Shown in pieces: positions 11,821 through 21,878 of a stretch of 64,000 bases of DNA; positions within the stretch are counted from its first letter, which is position 1; each line of letters begins with the position of its first letter. The position numbers and the translations under genes are program-made. The notes under the pieces are model-generated. The model was not told the origin of the DNA, did no database searches, and worked only from the letters and a program-made list of their open reading frames with translations. The DNA is from Narthecium ossifragum (lineage: Eukaryota > Streptophyta > Magnoliopsida > Dioscoreales > Nartheciaceae), in the NCBI GenBank assembly GCA_963920575.1, contig OY986965.1, forward strand, positions 4,729,134 to 4,793,133, written 5' to 3'.

Positions 11821-11858
<38 letters not shown>
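11821..11858. repeat. (GA)n microsatellite
   Basis: About nineteen GA dinucleotides in a row. Confidence 0.95.
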
Positions 11859-11860
<2 letters not shown>

Positions 11861-11942
11861 TGTGTGCGCGTGTGTTCAGTGGATGTGCCAAGAATACTGT
11901 TTATGTTGTATAATATAATTACTTCCCTCATACCATTTATCA

Positions 11943-12057
11943 AGGGCACATTTGGCTCATTTGGCGGTAATAAGGGCAAGAAAGCCACATTTGCCACATT
12001 TGACGGCACATTTGGCTCATTTGGCACATTGACGGTAATGAGGGCAAGAAAGGAGCA
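11943..12057. repeat. Minisatellite, two copies of 60 bp
   Basis: GGCACATTTGGCTCATTTGG starts at 11945 and again at 12005, each followed by GGTAATnAGGGCAAGAAAG, with CCACATTTGCCACATTTGA between. A 12-bp subunit (CACATTTGGCT-like) is visible. The Gly/Phe-rich frame across it follows from the repeat. Confidence 0.8.
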
Positions 12058-12158
12058 AAGAAGTATTATAAGAATATACTCGCCACTGCCGAGTTTTGCT
12101 GCGTCAAAGAATAGGGGGTATTTTTGTAAGCAAAATGCTTCTCCCACCGTCCAGTGAT

Positions 12159-12922
12159 GGGTAGTTTTATATGCACAATAACAATTCATAAGTGCATTCA
12201 TATTTTATGTAAAATGTCTAAATTGCTCTTATCCCTATCTTCCATAAATCAACCTTCGACGCCCCTTGTTGCCGCCACCGGCCACCTACTCCGGCTAGGC
12301 CTCACCTCTCTACTCCACCATCTTCTCTTCATCTCCTACCTCCTCTATAGCTCGCAACCTCCGCCGTCGTCGACCTCGATCTCCGTCCCCCTCACGGATC
12401 CGGCTCGCCCTTCTCAACACCATCGACTCCAGCGTCCCCGACCACATCTAACACCACATTCGACATCTCCGCCACCTCACGATCCCTCCACCATTGTTTC
12501 ATGGGCAGATTCAACGATTCCTTGCCACCCTCGACCGCATGATCAACCCCTGCCGGCCCTCCGCCTCCTCCGCATCAAACATCTTCGAAGCCCCGTCTTC
12601 CTCGACGACGTCCACCTCGACACCCCACGGTCTCCCACATCGCGCGACATCGACCTCGATATTCGTCTTCCTCACGGATCTCGTCGCCCCTCTCAACTCC
12701 GCCGACTCCAACGAGGCGAGCAGGAGAAGGGAGAGAGAGAGAGAGCGGACGACAGAGAGGGAGAGAAAGGAGAGAGAGACGATTGCCGCTCGGCCTCGGC
12801 GACTGCCGCCGGTGGCCAGCACCACCACCATCACCAAAAGAGAGATGACAAAGGGGTATTTTCGGTATTTTTAAAAAATCGAGGTGCACTTACAGGTTTT
12901 GGTGGTGCATATATAATCACCC
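12159..12922. mobile_element. Small Mutator-like element with a perfect 9-bp target duplication
   Basis: The nonamer TCCAGTGAT lies on both sides (12150-12158 and 12923-12931). The ends are inverted copies: GGGTAGTTTTATATGCAC on the left and GGGTGATTATATATGCAC read from the right, with similarity continuing about 80 bp inward (AAGTGCA, then an A/T-rich block). Nine-bp duplications and long TIRs identify the Mutator superfamily. The interior (12240-12800) is GC-rich, Pro/Ser/His-coding in several frames and unlike the AT-rich ends, which suggests a captured host sequence; the donor gene is not recognised and no frame is clearly real. Confidence 0.85.
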
Positions 12923-13477
12923 TCCAGTGATACCACCCCCCGTCCCCCAACCATTTACTATTATACCCCTAGCCTTCTTTGTGTTCATTACGTGTTTCTT
13001 TTTTCCTTTTCTTTTTTTAGTTTTGTCTAATTCCCCTCTCTCTTGTTTCCGAGTTTCATTTTTTTCCTTTTTTTTTGGTTTTGTTTAATTTTTATTTAGT
13101 TCTGTTTTTTGTTATTAGCTTTGTTTATTTTAAATCAATTTTTTTTATTATTTCTTAGGGAAAGGGACCGGGAGTCCGTTGTTTGGACCAAATCCGGCAA
13201 TTAGACCGGTCACAAGAAGTTTTGGGTATTTGATCCATTTTGGAGAAAAAAAGTCCAAAATACTATTTCCAAAACACCTGTTCATATTTCAATTTATCAA
13301 AACATCAAATAGTAAAAATTTCAAATTTCAAATTTTAAAATTCAAAATTCAAAATTCAAAATTTAAAATAGTAAAAATTTCAAATTGTAAAAATTTCAAA
13401 ATTTCAAAATTTCAAATCGTAAAACATTCAAATTTTAAAACTAAAAATCGTAAAAATCTCAAATTTCATTTGGTTTG

Positions 13478-13693
13478 AATGTTAGGAGTTGTTTTACTCA
13501 CTTGTCATTAAGGACTTCTCCAGTTCCAAACCATGAGCGTCGAGAAATAGCTATTGCTCATGTTGACAATCACTTCGTGCAAGTTTTCTTACATCCTCAT
13601 TACCATTTAGCACCTATTCCAATGTGGTGGTGGCAATATTCATCGTACAAAACTAAAGGATGGAGACTTATCACAAAACGCTGTATTTGTTAA
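13478..13693 (+). pseudogene. Fragment resembling a transposon-borne OTU-type protease segment
   Basis: The open frame reads CFTHLSLRTSPVPNHERREI, then HVDNHFVQVFLHPHYHLAP and WWWQYSSYKTKGW. The order LPLR-like segment, then xNHFVQVFL with an Asn-His pair, then W...KGW is what I recall from the C-terminal part of OTU-like cysteine proteases encoded in plant transposons. It has no start or catalytic Cys region and lies inside the repeat family above, so it is a broken remnant. The assignment is from memory of the motif and is uncertain. Confidence 0.35.
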
Positions 13694-13708
13694 CTGTTAA
13701 TATTTTTG

Positions 13709-13709
<1 letters not shown>

Positions 13710-13760
<51 letters not shown>
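13710..13760. repeat. (AT)n microsatellite
   Basis: Uninterrupted run of about 25 AT dinucleotides. Confidence 0.95.
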
Positions 13761-13764
<4 letters not shown>

Positions 13765-14049
13765 TTAATCCATATTTTTATACTTATTTAAATGTTTTAC
13801 AAATAATGACTCCTAAAATCTATAACTAAAAAATAAACAAAAGATTACAAACATATAATAAAAATAAAACTGATAAAAAAAGAAAATAAAATTGATAAAA
13901 AAGAAAACTGATTAAACAAAAACAAAACTACTGAGAAAAAAGAAAACAAAATTAAAAAAAGATAAACACTAAATTGAGGAAAAAGAAGAAAGAAAACGCG
14001 CGGGGACTGGGAGAAGGGGGCGGGGAGGGGCATAAGGGGAAAAGAAGGG

Positions 14050-14333
14050 GGCTGTCAAAGAGGGGGAGGTGTCGGGGTGGGAGAAGCGGTCCTCTTCTTA
14101 TAAAGATGTGTTTTTTTTAAAAAAAATTAGATAAGCCCGAAGGCGCTCACTTTTTGTAAAGATGTGTTTTTTTTAAATTAGATAAGCCCTGGGTACTAAT
14201 AATTAAAAATGTGTGATGTCATACGGCCGTTGCGGTACTTTAGTACTTTCCTGCCGGTTTCGTTTGACAAAAATGGCTTATATTGATGGTAATATGATGA
14301 TAGTATGGAGATCATGGTATCACCCAGACAAGG
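14050..14333 (+). repeat. Direct repeat D, left copy (duplicated hairpin-gene promoter)
   Basis: This stretch repeats in the same orientation at 21530-21813 with roughly 95% identity by eye. It contains two inner copies of GTAAAGATGTGTTTTTTTT followed by ATTAGATAAGCCC, then ACGGCCGTTGCGGTACTT and the block TTTCCTGCCGGTTTCGTT. On the right, this sequence is the promoter of the hairpin gene at 21879. Here the matching gene body is missing and the inverted cassette begins instead at 14334. Confidence 0.85.
14247..14270 (+). promoter_or_regulatory. Conserved upstream block of the hairpin genes, orphan copy
   Basis: TTTCCTGCCGGTTTCGTT plus TGACAA, identical to the block upstream of the gene at 21879 and nearly identical to the one upstream of 41800. 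Here it is not followed by a hairpin gene. Confidence 0.6.
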
Positions 14334-15010
14334 GTCTTGCAAGGGCCTTGCAAGGGTCGCGCCACGTGGCCCAATCAGAGCGCGTCACGTGTCCGGCCTT
14401 TCTGAAATCACATTATAAGCAAACGGAGGACAGAGAATTTGGACGCGTGTTTTAATTTTTCCCTCCCTCTCTCTCTCTCTCCCTCACTCCCTCCCTCCCC
14501 GGGTCCCGATCTCTCGTCCCTCTCTCTCCGACGGCGGCGCCGACTCCAGCTCCTCCTCCGGCATCCTCCGTGCTCCTCCTCCGCCGGCATCCGCGCGCTT
14601 CTCCTCCTCCGGCATCCGCGCAAGATTTGACGGTATGTTTCAAAATCCCTAAACCCCTCCCCGACCTCTCGTCCCTCTCTCTCCCCGGCGCGGCGATCTC
14701 TCTCTCCTTCCCTCCCCCCACCGCGCTTCTCCTCCTCCGGCATCCGCGCAAGGTTTGGTCATTTTTTTGGCGGTCTCTCGGTGCCCGACCTCTCTCTCTC
14801 TCTCTCATTCTCTCCCTCTCTCTTCCCACCGCCCCCCTCCCCCGACGCCCCCGACCATCCCGACCACCTCTCACCCCCAAATCCGGCGCCTTGCATTCTC
14901 TCTCTCTCTCTCTCCAACCTGACTTCGACGGTTGACATGGCCTTTGTCGATGATAGTAGATCCATTGGAGCTGACCTTGATTTGGCATCGAATCCTGATT
15001 CAGACAGGAA
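14334..15010 (+). repeat. Inverted cassette, left copy: promoter, CT-rich leader and first exon
   Basis: The same sequence occurs inverted at 20839-21516 at about 96% identity. It starts GTCTTGCAAGGGCCTTGCAA, then has two G-boxes (CACGTG at 14363 and 14386), CCAAT at 14371, and ATTATAAGC near 14413, which could act as a TATA box. A 500-bp CT-rich leader follows with three copies of TCCTCCTCCGGCATCC, and then an ATG at 14937 opens a short acidic exon beginning [16 protein letters not shown]. Identity between the copies stops just after the codons for SDSDR-type sequence (GATTCAGACAGGA). It is either a long transposon terminal repeat or an inverted segmental duplication. Confidence 0.85.
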
Positions 15011-17602
15011 AAGCAGGTTAGAGTTTTTTCACAAGTGTGCTGAATGTATTCAAATTTTTGTCAGGTTGCCGGAGGCCTGGCTGGGGAAACACCTCATATG
15101 ATCAGTGCAGCAGTGAAGGGGCTTGCTCGCTTGGCATATGAGTTCTCAGATCTTATTGGAGCAGCTTATAACTTGCTTCCTTCTGCATTCCTGCTTATAC
15201 AAAGACAAAACCGTGAAGTGGTCAAGGTACACTTTCCCTGCATAATTTTTTGTGTTGATTCTGTTACAGTTTCTCAAGTTTTGTTTACTTATCAACTGAA
15301 TGCATTCTATCACCTTGATGCAGGCCAATTTAGGCCTAATGAAGGTATTGGTGGCAAAATCCCAAGCAGACAAATTGCATGTGCATCTAAAGGGGATGGT
15401 CGACGGATTGATGAAGTGGCAAGATGACACTAAGAACCACTTTAAAGCCAAAGTATTTTTCTTTTTTGATTTCATCTGTTCTTTGAACATTTTCTTCTAA
15501 GTTTCATTCTACTGATATTGGAAGTTTTCTTACTATTATTCATGTCAATACAAAGCATGCAGTTTTGAATAGTTTGTCGTGGCTTCTGTTGTCATAGTGT
15601 TGTTTGATTATATGCGTAAGACCATTAATGTTGGGGCAATCAGTCGAAAATACCTTTTCTTCAAATGTTTAGCTAGATTTCTTGATTAAACTTTTGCCAT
15701 TTGTTAATATGAAGTGGTTCTATAGTGTGGTAGTTTAGTTTATTTGATATGGTTCCTTCCCTGAAACTTTTTATATCGAGGACCCTGAATTCTAATTGGT
15801 TCATAGTAAGCTGACTAAGCTGTTATAATTAACATTTCTTGGTTCCTCCTGTGTATGATCCACCTGTAACCAAATTGCTTATCCTAAGGGTTTTGATGTA
15901 AGCTAGTTGCAAAAGGCTACTGGCTCAGATTTCAATTGTGAATTTGGAAGCATGAAGCTGTTTGGACGTGATTGTTGTCACTTTTTAAAGAAGAGATTGT
16001 TTTCCTTTTGGTTTTGGATATGCTAATTGTTCTTGCCTTCTTGGTAGACCTGTGTATTCTTGATTCTTGAGAGGAAGAGAAACAAATAGCAAAATTTTGC
16101 AGATCTTATGTTGTGTGCTATTTATGCCTAATTTGATTTACATTTTCAGGTTAAATTGCTTCTAGAAATGCTTGTGAGGAAATGTGGTTTAGATGCCGTA
16201 AAAGCTGTAATGCCTGAAGAACACATGAAACTGCTGACCAACATAAGGAAGGTAGGTAAATTTCTAGTTTTATTGCAATCGGTTTCTAATCTTAGAGTAT
16301 TTTGTTAATCGCCCAATGTGACAGATCAAGGAGAGAAAGGAACGAAAAGCAAAATCTGAAGAGGATAATGAATCGCTTCACTCAAAAACAACTATCTCCA
16401 GGTCTGAGACTAACCCAATTGCTAGTGTATGAAATAATATGCTTGTGTGATGTTTCTTTGCTTTTCTTTTTCTCCTCATTTTTATCAAGTTGATAGAGAT
16501 GCTCTAATTATTAAATGATCTTGTATGCTCAAATTGTTTTCACAAAATGATAAGGATAAGTCACTTTAAGAGTTCTTTTCTCCTTAATAAAGCTCAACCA
16601 AGTTTGGTGATAGTTTATGGCTGTCATTTTGACCAATCCCATGAGTTGGCTGAGGCAAGGGCCTTAATAAGACACAAAGCATCACCCATTTTGTCCTGCT
16701 TAGGTGAGTTCAGGTGAATTGAAGTTACCTGAACGTGCACTTTGTTTTTCATATGGCGTTTCAAAAATTCAAGCTATTCCTTTAAGACCATTTTATTGTT
16801 TCGGAATTATTATATGATAGAATTGAATATTTAAATCGCCTGACAGATTCTTTGAACCATTTCCTTGTTTCTATTTATCTGTATCTCAATGAGTTTGTTG
16901 ATTCGTTCCCCTTTTGTATAGGCAAAGTAGATGGAATCATACTCGTATCTTCTCTGATTATGGAGATGAGGATGGTGATGATGCTAGTGATCCACAGTAC
17001 ATGGATGGAAACAAAAGTTCTGGTTGGCGGAACAAAGCTTCCTTCCTTCCTGGCTCAAAAGCTGCTTCCCTAAGGTACATAACCCTATTATCTGTTTTTT
17101 TCACTATTCTTTGTTTTTTCCTCCAGACATTTGATAGCAAATTCATGGAAAACTTATAAGTATGTTTGTCGTTAACATACAAGATCTGGAGCTCCTTACT
17201 TCTGGTCGCTAATTGTCCCTTTTGCCTGATTGCTTTCTGCATAGGTCGACGCGGTCTCGTAAGTTATTGAAGAACTTACCTGAAGATCTGTCTGATGAAT
17301 CAGAAGATCCGCTTGACTTGCTGGATCGGCAAAGAACAAGATCATCTCTCTATTCGAATGCTCGCCTTAAAAGGAAGCCTGAATTTGACGAAGAGCTGGA
17401 GATTGACCTCGAAGGTCGCCTTGTAGTGCACGAGGGCAGGGTCAAAAATTACAAGGAGAAGAGCCATTCTGATGTCCACTCTGATACAAGAAGCGAGATG
17501 AGCAGGCATTCTTCAATGAAGTCGGTGGCAACTATTTCTGCATTAAATGAAGTTGCTCCTGAAGAAAAGTGTTGGAGCAACAAAATTTTGGGTTTTCTGT
17601 AG
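14937..17602 (+). pseudogene. RRP12-like: Chimera: cassette exon followed by an internal fragment of an RRP12-like gene
   Basis: Exons at 15065-15226, 15324-15452, 16150-16251, 16325-16401, 16922-17074 and 17245-17602 have GT/AG borders and join in frame into 326 codons. They match the C-terminal part of RRP12, a HEAT-repeat nucleolar factor for ribosome maturation and export: GGLAGETPHMISAAVKGLAR, LMKWQDDTKNHFKAKVKLLL, CGLDAVKAVMPEEHMKLL, and RQSRWNHTRIFSDYGDED. Plant RRP12 is about 1,250 residues, so roughly the first 900 are absent, and the usual basic C-terminal tail is replaced by a short end (CWSNKILGFL). The cassette ATG at 14937 is out of frame with the RRP12 exons unless splicing differs: the only visible intron (15017-15064) is 48 bp, too short for plants. 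An in-frame ATG lies at 15044 in unspliced RNA. Not a working RRP12; a truncated product is possible. Confidence 0.8.
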
Positions 17603-18584
17603 AATATAGGGTAACTGAGTACTGCTTTTTGATTCTGTATACTTGTTGGAGCAGTTGTGTGGGGTTTAGTCCCTAGTTGGAAGAATTCAAGAGGAAATGC
17701 AATTATGTATTTGGTTCTCAAAGCTGGTCTTCTTATCTGCAACTATTTCTGCAAAGGTTCAACAGATCCTTTTCTTTCTTGGATCTTTCGTTTTATCATA
17801 TTATACAATTTTATATGACCGGACAATGTTTATGGTTAATTACATGTTAATTGTTAAACAAAGATTTAGCATATGGTGTGTTCCATGACTTATCTGCATA
17901 TGAGTACTGATTTGTGTACAAGTCACGATCGATAGTCAAAGTACCTGACTCTTTCATCTACCGATAGCTTCATTTATTCTAATCTCTGCATATATAATGG
18001 TGACATCAATAATCTGCTACCTGAAGTCATTGACAACTAAAGCAAGCAAATCTATTGTTTTCTTTCTTTTTTTCTGCCAACAAAATAGCAATGGTGATGG
18101 GTTCATGGTCGAGGGGAAACACCAATGACCCCCGAGGTCGCCCTGTACAAAATATTCGAAGGATATGGTAAATGGATAACACCGTATCCATGTCGGGCCA
18201 GCAGTAATTAAAACAAAAACAGAGAAATCAAAAGACAATACATATCAACACAGACCACAACATAAACCATGGAACAATTTTGTTTCCGTCAACTATTCTA
18301 AAGCAGTTGAAATTGTGACAATATCCCAAGTTCGGTGATTATGCACACCAGTCAAAACTCGAGATCAGCTGCTGCCATTAAGAAAAGCATTACTACAGCT
18401 GTTGCCATTCATGATACTTTTTCTTCTGAATATTTCTTGCCATGCTCATTGGAAAAAGACAGTTATTTGATCAAGCAAACAAGAGCCCAAACTTGAAAAG
18501 GGCCCTGTGGTGCACCAGAGGAGGCCTCAGCTCGGTTTCTAGTTCAAATATTCAAACCAAACTAGACCGCTGTCTGGCATTCCA
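17603..18584. other. Region between the two convergent gene fragments
   Basis: Contains the 3' side of the RRP12 fragment (to about 18000) and the 3' side of the KASII fragment (from about 18300 on the minus strand). No further exon is recognised. The join between the two captured pieces must lie here, probably between 17900 and 18300. Confidence 0.5.
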
Positions 18585-20911
18585 CTACTCCTTGTAAGGA
18601 GCAAAAAGGATAGATGAGTTGTGCCCACGAAAGCCGAATGAATTTGACAGCGCCACCTTCACATCCAGTCTTTCTTTTCTCAAGCCCACCAGCAAGTTCA
18701 CATCCTGAATCCGAATCAGTCAAAACGATATCAGTAGTATAGTAGTCTCCAAGCAAATGGGGAGATCCTCGAAAAATTTAAGATTCATGAGCTAGAGATA
18801 GCAGGCAGGATTTGAAATATTATGGAAGCATACCACACTTTCCTCTGGGTTTTCCAGATTCATGTTCGGATGGACCCACCCAGTCCGAATTGCCTGCATG
18901 AAAGAACCGAAATTAGTCAATTAAAAAAACGTCACAAAAATTAATGATACTACATCAAGCTCAATTAAGTGCAAACTGACATGCGACCTTACTGCATTGC
19001 TAATTGTCATTCCTAGTGGGGTTTCTTGCCTCCAGATTTTAGAAGGTTCAATGGAAAATATAACCAAATAAATCAGCAAATATTCTTCGGAAAATATAGT
19101 ATAGCAATATATATATTCGCATTGTGCTTCACATGTGAAACCAGATCCAGAAAAGGCCCAATGTTAGCTCCTTCAAAAAAAACCACGACAATAAACAAAA
19201 ATCATTTTAGGATATAATCAAGTGATAAGCTTTCCCTGTGATTGTTTAGTGGAGAAATTTAATTCACCACATCTGAGGGATATGAAAACCCTAATTGCTA
19301 ATGACAGACTCTAGCTTCTTTCTGCAGGAGATACTACTGATGACATGTGAGGGTGTCATCTTTAGAAGCAACAGACATCTACTGGGAAGAAAAATTTTAA
19401 CACCTCCCACCTCCCAATTATCAGGTCATGAAAAGATAAGAGACACTTTGACTTCAATCTCTTTGATTACCTAAAGGGATGTAGAAGGATACCGCCGACT
19501 TACCCTGGAATGACAAATGAAACTTCTCAAGTAGGATGCTTTGAGAAAATTTTAGCCCTTAATATAAGCAAATAGAGTCATAGGATTACAAATTCGATAG
19601 CAATAAGTAATCTTTTTGGCTATGAAAAAAGAAACCTTGGAAATGGTGTTCTAAATTCATCCATGTCAAGGAAAAAAAAGGACAGCTAGTATTTTAGATG
19701 TCAGATGTTGCAGGGTTTCCTGAATCAGCATGTACGTGGCGATCTCAAGAACATATGGATTAAACGCTAAGTGGCCAATGAACCAAATGATGACGTTTCC
19801 ACCTGCTTATATAAAATATTTTAAGCGGTCAAAATACCTGAATGGCGGCAACAGCTTCCACAGCTCCAGAAGCTCCTAGTAAGTGACCGATCATTGATTT
19901 TGTCGAGTTGACTCTCAGCTGCAGTGCATTGTGTGTTAGGTAAGTATACAACAAAGAAACAACAACTTTCAGTGATTCTCATACCTCAGGATTCTCGCCA
20001 AAGCAATGAATGAGAGCTTTAAATTCCTTCAGATCACCAGAGGGTGTTGAAGTTGCGTGAGCATTTACATAATTCACATCCTCTCTGGCTACACCTGATT
20101 GGGATAATGCCTTCTCAATGCAAAGTATAATGCCGGTACCTATAAAGGAAAAGAGTGAATACTTTGAAGACATCGTTGAAGGCAAAGAGGAAAAGAAGGG
20201 TATATTGAAATATACTCAAGTTTTCCTGTCTACCTTCAGGATGTGGTTCTGTCATGTGGTAAGCATCGCAAGTGAAGCTTCCTCCAAGAAACTCAGCATA
20301 GATGTTTGCTCCCCTTTGCTATGATATGCAGAAAAAGATCAGTTAAGAAATCTACCACCCTGAAAGACATTAAAATCTGGTTGCCATCATTTGAAGAATA
20401 AAAATTATTTTGTACCTTAGCATGCTCTAATTCTTCTAGCAGCAGCACACCAGCCCCCTCGCCCATAACAAATCCATCACGATCCTACAACATATAATTA
20501 ATGAAACAATGTAAATTAAAAAATCAGGAAATAAAATTACTCTTGACACTAAAAGTTGTATCGCAAGAGTTCTTTACACAACCACTCAAAAAAACCCATA
20601 TCAAACATTGCATCAAATTGGTTGAGGAGAACTTCTGAAGAATAAATAATTGAGTTTCCAACAAACATTGGTGCATGTACATTCTTTATAAGTGGTCAAA
20701 AAGCTTATTATACATCTCAACTAAAACTTGCCTGCAGTAGTGTGAAAGAGGAAACACAGAAGAAAGCAAGAAAACAACAAAGAAAAGAAAGGAGTACCTT
20801 GGAAGAATCATCTGATACATGAGTTTGGGATGTTTTGTTCCTGTCTGAATCAGGATTCGATGTCAAATCAAGGTCAGCTCCAATGGATCTACTATCATCG
20901 ACAAAGGCCAT
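18585..20911 (-). CDS. KASII-like: Chimera: cassette first exon joined in frame to the 3' half of KASII
   Basis: Seven exons on the minus strand (20798-20911, 20416-20484, 20234-20318, 19985-20139, 19838-19918, 18834-18893, 18585-18704) have GT/AG borders and join into one 227-residue frame. The first exon (38 residues, starting [16 protein letters not shown]) comes from the inverted cassette. The rest matches 3-ketoacyl-ACP synthase II, the plastid enzyme that elongates 16:0-ACP to 18:0-[67 protein letters not shown] and the C-terminus ILFAPYKE. Both catalytic His blocks are kept, but the N-terminal half with the nucleophilic Cys and the transit peptide are missing. The glycine-rich loop reads FGFRGHN where the family has FGFGGHN. 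It cannot be a normal KAS; whether it is expressed is unknown. Confidence 0.8.
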
Positions 20912-21516
20912 GTCAACCGTCGAAGTCAGGTTGGAGAGAGAGAGAGAATGCAAGGTGTCGGATTTGGGGGTGAGAGGTGGTCGGGATGGTCGGGGGCGTC
21001 GGGGGAGGGGGGCGGTGGGAAGAGAGAGGGAGAGAATGTGAGAGAGAGAGAGAGAGAGAGAGAGGTCGGGCACCGAGAGACCGCCAAAAAAATGATCAAA
21101 CCTTGCGCGGATGCCGGAGGAGGAGAAGCGCGGTGGGGGGAGGGAAGGAGAGAGAGAGATCGCCGCGCCGGGGAGAGAGAGGGACGAGAGGTCGGGGAGG
21201 GGTTTAGGGATTTTGAAACATACCGCCAAATCTTGCGCGGATGCCGGAGGAGGAGAAGCGCGCGGATGCCGGCGGAGGAGGAGCGCAGAGGATGCCGGAG
21301 GAGGAGCCGGAGCCGGTGCCGCCGTCGGAGAGAGAGGGACGAGAGATCGGGACCCGGGGAGGGAGGGAGGGAGGGAGAGAGAGAGAGGGAAAAATTAAAA
21401 CGCGCGCCCAAATTCTCTCTCCTCCGTCTGCTTATAATGTGGTTTCAAAAAGGCCGGACACATGGCGTGCTCTGATTGGGCCATGTGGTGCGACCCTTGC
21501 AAGGCCCTTGCAAGAC
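20839..21516 (-). repeat. Inverted cassette, right copy
   Basis: Inverted copy of 14334-15010. It reads outward to inward on the minus strand, so its promoter points toward the KASII fragment. Both G-boxes have lost their central CpG (CATGTG at 21482 and the equivalent at 21459), while CCAAT and the ATTATAAG block remain. The exon differs at one residue (LDLT for LDLA) before the copies diverge. Confidence 0.85.
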
Positions 21517-21529
21517 GGCTGTAGCAAAA

Positions 21530-21813
21530 TCCGGCTATCAAAGAGAGGGAGGTGTCGGGGGTTAGAGAAGCAGTCCTCTCCTTGTAAAGATGTGTTTTTT
21601 TTAAAAAAATATTAGATAAGTCCGAAGGCGCTCACTTTTTGTAAAGATGTGTTTTTTTTTAATTAGATAAGCCCTGGGTACTAATAATTAAAAATGTGTG
21701 ATGTCATACGGCCGTTGCGGTACTTGAGTACTTTCCTGCCGGTTTCGTTTGACAAAAATGGCTTATATTGATGGTAATATGATGATAGTATGGAGATCAT
21801 GGCATCACCCAGA
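21530..21813 (+). repeat. Direct repeat D, right copy and promoter of the second hairpin gene
   Basis: Copy of 14050-14333. It begins right after the right inverted cassette and runs into the TATA box of the gene at 21879, so it is the natural setting of this sequence. Confidence 0.85.
21732..21755 (+). promoter_or_regulatory. Conserved upstream block of hairpin gene 2
   Basis: TTTCCTGCCGGTTTCGTT followed by TGACAA, 124 bp before the ATG at 21879. The same block lies about 100 bp before the ATG of the gene at 41800, where most surrounding sequence differs, which suggests a selected regulatory site. Confidence 0.55.
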
Positions 21814-21824
21814 CAGCTCCCGCA

Positions 21825-21832
21825 TATATAAA
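21825..21832 (+). promoter_or_regulatory. TATA box of hairpin gene 2
   Basis: TATATAAA, 47 bp before the ATG at 21879, just downstream of the direct repeat. Confidence 0.6.
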
Positions 21833-21878
21833 CCCCTGAAGTGTTGGGGTTTAGGTGAGCATAGCTGTTCTGTTTGAA

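Larger units (their letters stand above)
12932..14060. mobile_element. DNA-type element, copy 1 of a dispersed family
   Basis: The outer parts (12935-13160 and 13840-14060) are roughly inverted: C-rich with TATACCCC or TATGCCCC, then runs of TTTTCTTTTT-type sequence. The middle (13180-13480) contains TCCATTTTGGAGAAAAAAAG, then short AAATTTCAAA repeats. The same middle and right portions recur at 39470-39990, so this is a repeat family of roughly 1 kb. No target duplication is certain, so the class is inferred from the inverted outer parts. Confidence 0.5.

Noticed and set aside
12154..12930. 258-codon plus-strand frame covering a whole Mutator element
   Set aside because: It starts before one terminal repeat and ends at the other target duplication, so it spans the element by chance. 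Overlapping frames on both strands are similarly open because of GC-rich composition.
14439..14988. Long open frames in several phases, both strands, in the CT-rich leader (and the same in 20926-21475)
   Set aside because: They arise from CTCTCT/GAGAGA and GCCGGAGGAGGAG repeats, giving Ser/Leu/Pro or Arg/Glu runs in every frame. No conserved motif, and the region lies upstream of the exon that is supported by splice sites.
14334..21516. A Helitron as the source of the two chimeric genes
   Set aside because: Long inverted copies at both ends do not fit Helitrons, and no 5' TC or 3' hairpin plus CTRR end was seen. A long-TIR element or an inverted duplication fits better.
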